This document shows, piece after piece, positions 61,519-64,000 of a DNA stretch of 64,000 nt; position 1 is the stretch's first letter; each line of letters begins with the position of its first letter. Under the pieces are notes generated by a model that searched no databases, was not told the origin of the DNA, and saw nothing but the letters and a program-made list of their open reading frames with translations. A program made the translations under genes and the position numbers. Origin of the DNA: Pollenia angustigena (taxonomy: Eukaryota; Arthropoda; Insecta; Diptera; Polleniidae); assembly GCA_930367215.1 (NCBI GenBank), contig OV884060.1, positions 177,703,253 to 177,767,252 on the forward strand, in the 5' to 3' direction.

Positions 61519-63354
61519 ATTTTAATCATATGTATTTTCTTCTACTTAATCAGATAACAATAAAAACAATTACATCTTCAACAGCCAGCATAACCAGCGA
61601 AATAGAAAGAAAAGTTGTATGGTTTTTTATTAAAAACATTATAACCATTTCCTCAAAACCAAAATATTAAAAAAAAAACATATTTGTACGTGGGGTGGGT
61701 GAAATAATGAGTCAATAAACCCATTTCTAAAAATATTTTCAAACAAATGTAAAAATTAAAATTTATGTCGATATTGCAGCTATCGTGCTTAAAGTCTTTT
61801 GCAGGAAAACTGTTGTAAGGGGAATGATTTGGCTCATTTTATACCAAACACATTTCTAATATATATTCAGGCCAAATTTAGTTGTTCTTGTTTATTTCAC
61901 TTAGCCTTTATCATATAGCCTCATTTTAAGACAAATTGAATAAGAGTCTATATAAATACACCGCTTATATGCATATAACGGTTTTGTTTATCCCAGCCAA
62001 AGGCCTTATTCCGGAGGGACACTTTTATGAAAGCTAAGTATATGAAATATTGAACCAATCTCACCAATTTTTAATAACAAATGAATCTGTCGCTTAAAAG
62101 TAATTTTCAATAATGGTGTTTTCTTTTCTACAAAAAAAAAAAAAAAAATGTCTCCTTGTTAAAAGCTGCATGTAAAATTGCTATTTGTTATTTCTTTGAA
62201 GTTCGACAAAAAGGTCTTAAGTCAAATGGCTTTATTTAACTCACGTATTTCTAAAGAGCAAATAAATGATGCCGAATAAAAGCAGTGAACGTATCCGTAG
62301 TCGGCTGATTGCAAGTTGAAGGTAGTTAGTATGTAGTTTCAAATTACACTTGCTGAAGAGAAATTAAATCTTAATATTTTGCAGCAATGAGTCAAAAAAG
62401 AAAGCAAATAAGCTAAGAAGTAATGCTGGACATTTTGAAACGTTCCTAATCAGGGGAAAAGGTTGTTGATATTGGAATAAACCTTGGACTTGCCTCCTTT
62501 ACAATAAAATCCATTTGCTTGCATTTGGGAAATTTAAAAATTTGTTGTAACCGCAACATCGTTACAACATAAACATGATACAAAAATGAGAAGTACTTTA
62601 AAAAAAAATGGAGTCACTTCATGGCATTTGGCTTTAAGATCAAAATCAGCTAAGTGAAGTGGTAATTCAAAAGAAAGCTTTAACTTTATTTGAAAAACTA
62701 AAAGAAAATTTTACGTTATCATGTGTATCAAGACAAACTTAATTTATTCAGCAAAAAAAAAAAAAAAAATAAGAAATTTTGAAAATCAATTTAAATGTAT
62801 GGAAAATCAGGCTTCGGTTTGCTTCGTTTCTCCGGTCCCAATTAGCGACGCAAGCCGGGGTATTGGTATGCTATATAAATGTACGTGTTCATTTGACGCG
62901 GTCATCTTTAGCGCCTACAATGTTTTCAGCCGAAAATAACCTGTTTTACAGAGCACTATCAACACACTCGATTCATACGGGACGTAAACTACAATAAATT
63001 AGAAAAAAACATGCCACCCTTTTAGAGAGCAAAACATTTTTAAGAAACGAACCAAAATGCCAATTTTTTAAATAAAATGTCAATTTTTTTGGTAGAAAAG
63101 AAAACTCCAGAAATATAATCTTCCCTAAGCTTTTATTGTGAGCCTATTGTGCTTTTAACAGACGGGCCACCATCTATAGTTTGTCTTACCCCTTATGCAA
63201 AAAAAAGTTAAAGTTTACATTATTTGACTAAAACATTAAACTCAGCAAAAGTGTATGCGCTCAATGTGTCAGTTAACTAATGTGAATTTTAACTTTTTTT
63301 ACATAAGGGGGTTCGAAATTGAAAGCTTTCTGAATACATACATATAGTTTATAG
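61519..63354. other. Unassigned stretch
   Basis: No gene supported. 62800-62960 is less AT-rich (CCGGTCCCAATTAGCGACGC, GACGCGGTCATC) with overlapping short frames in two registers, but no splice structure or known motif. 61790-62050 likewise shows nothing recognisable. Confidence 0.4.
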
Positions 63355-63903
63355 CAGTGTTCGAAAATAAACAGTACATTATTTAACGTTCGGCTCACAC
63401 ACCCAGGAACGATATCTATTTTTTTAGTGATTGTGTAGACATACACAACCCTTAATACCGTTCGTAACTATTTTCAAGAAAGAACCGAACATTACATAAT
63501 GTTCGGTTCTTCGTTAAAAAACAGAACAATTGTAGTGATACTGTAGACAAACATTATATTTTAATGTTCTATAATGTTTTTTTTTTTTTGCGGCCCTATG
63601 TTCCTTGCAGGAGTAAAAGGAACGAATATATATATATATAATGTTTTTTTCGTGTGTATATTTTGTTTTTGTAAAAAATGTTTGGTTTTTTTTACCAGCC
63701 AAAAGTGACGAACATTAACGAGCCGAACCGAATACATTGAAGTTTGTGGATTTTCAAAAAAAAAAAAAAAAAAAAACCGAACGGAATTAAATGTTCATAT
63801 CTTTTGTTGAGTTTGATAAAAACAGTAATATTTTTGTGTTCGAAAGATGACTAACAGGGAAACGTTATTTTCCCTGTTAGTTCGTGTTTATTTTCGAACA
63901 CTG
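63355..63903. mobile_element. hAT-type MITE, CAGTGTTCG family, 549 bp
   Basis: CAGTGTTCGAAAATAAAC and GTTTATTTTCGAACACTG ends. The 8-bp duplication GTTTATAG (63347-63354, 63904-63911) is perfect. Contains a poly-T/A-rich insertion-like stretch around 63575-63660. Confidence 0.92.
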
Positions 63904-64000
63904 GTTTATAGGGTGTCTGTTGATTATTTCGATATGAGCAAAACGACATGACAAAATTTATCCACCCCCATCTTTTTAGAGGTGGGTATTAAAATTATGA

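Noticed and set aside
62721..62997. Two overlapping 72-aa plus frames
   Set aside because: Two registers of the same less AT-rich stretch; no motif, start context or splice support.

Overview
The window is an AT-rich, intron-rich, transposon-saturated piece of a nuclear genome from a higher fly. Both recognisable host genes read as dipteran proteins, their introns have standard GT..AG borders with short T-rich acceptors, and the space between exons is filled with insect-type hAT, Tc1/mariner/pogo, foldback and non-LTR elements. A calyptrate such as a blow fly or house fly relative is my best guess; this is an inference from gene content and repeat style only.

Layout. (1) 1292-29096, plus strand: the last eight coding exons of a DENND1/connecdenn-type Rab GEF. 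The 5' exons lie off the left edge. The DENN module is in four compact exons (1292-2780). A 14.8 kb intron follows, then a 33-nt microexon and three long exons encoding a disordered, Ser/Pro/Gln-rich tail with SH3 ligands and probable clathrin-adaptor motifs. (2) 33374-45652, minus strand: a complete five-exon epsilon-class glutathione S-transferase closely resembling fly GstE13, convergent with DENND1. Its second intron is 9.6 kb and holds a 5'-truncated RNase H-bearing non-LTR retrotransposon (38044-40243) with an intact reading frame and a perfect 13-bp target duplication. (3) 46292-46468, plus strand: a possible two-exon small ORF (39 codons), divergent from the GST. (4) 52509-55028, minus strand: the last two coding exons of an unidentified gene with a Ser/Pro-rich, SIM-like C-terminal region.

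Everything else is repeat. The clearest elements have target duplications that can be read by eye: a 3.4 kb hAT copy with transposase fossil (TSD GTATACAT), two hAT-like elements in tandem sharing ATATACAT, at least five hAT-type MITEs starting CAGTG/CAGTT with 8-bp duplications, a foldback family GGGCC..GGCCC with CAG/CTG duplications, TA-flanked Tc1/pogo MITEs, and hairpin elements with AAT, TAA, TTTA or ACTT duplications. Several are nested, which gives a relative order of insertion.

I do not see an operon-like or otherwise new biochemical system. The most informative content is the two gene models, the two possible novel coding loci, and the nested transposon stratigraphy. All gene identities come from reading the translations against remembered family features; no search was run.
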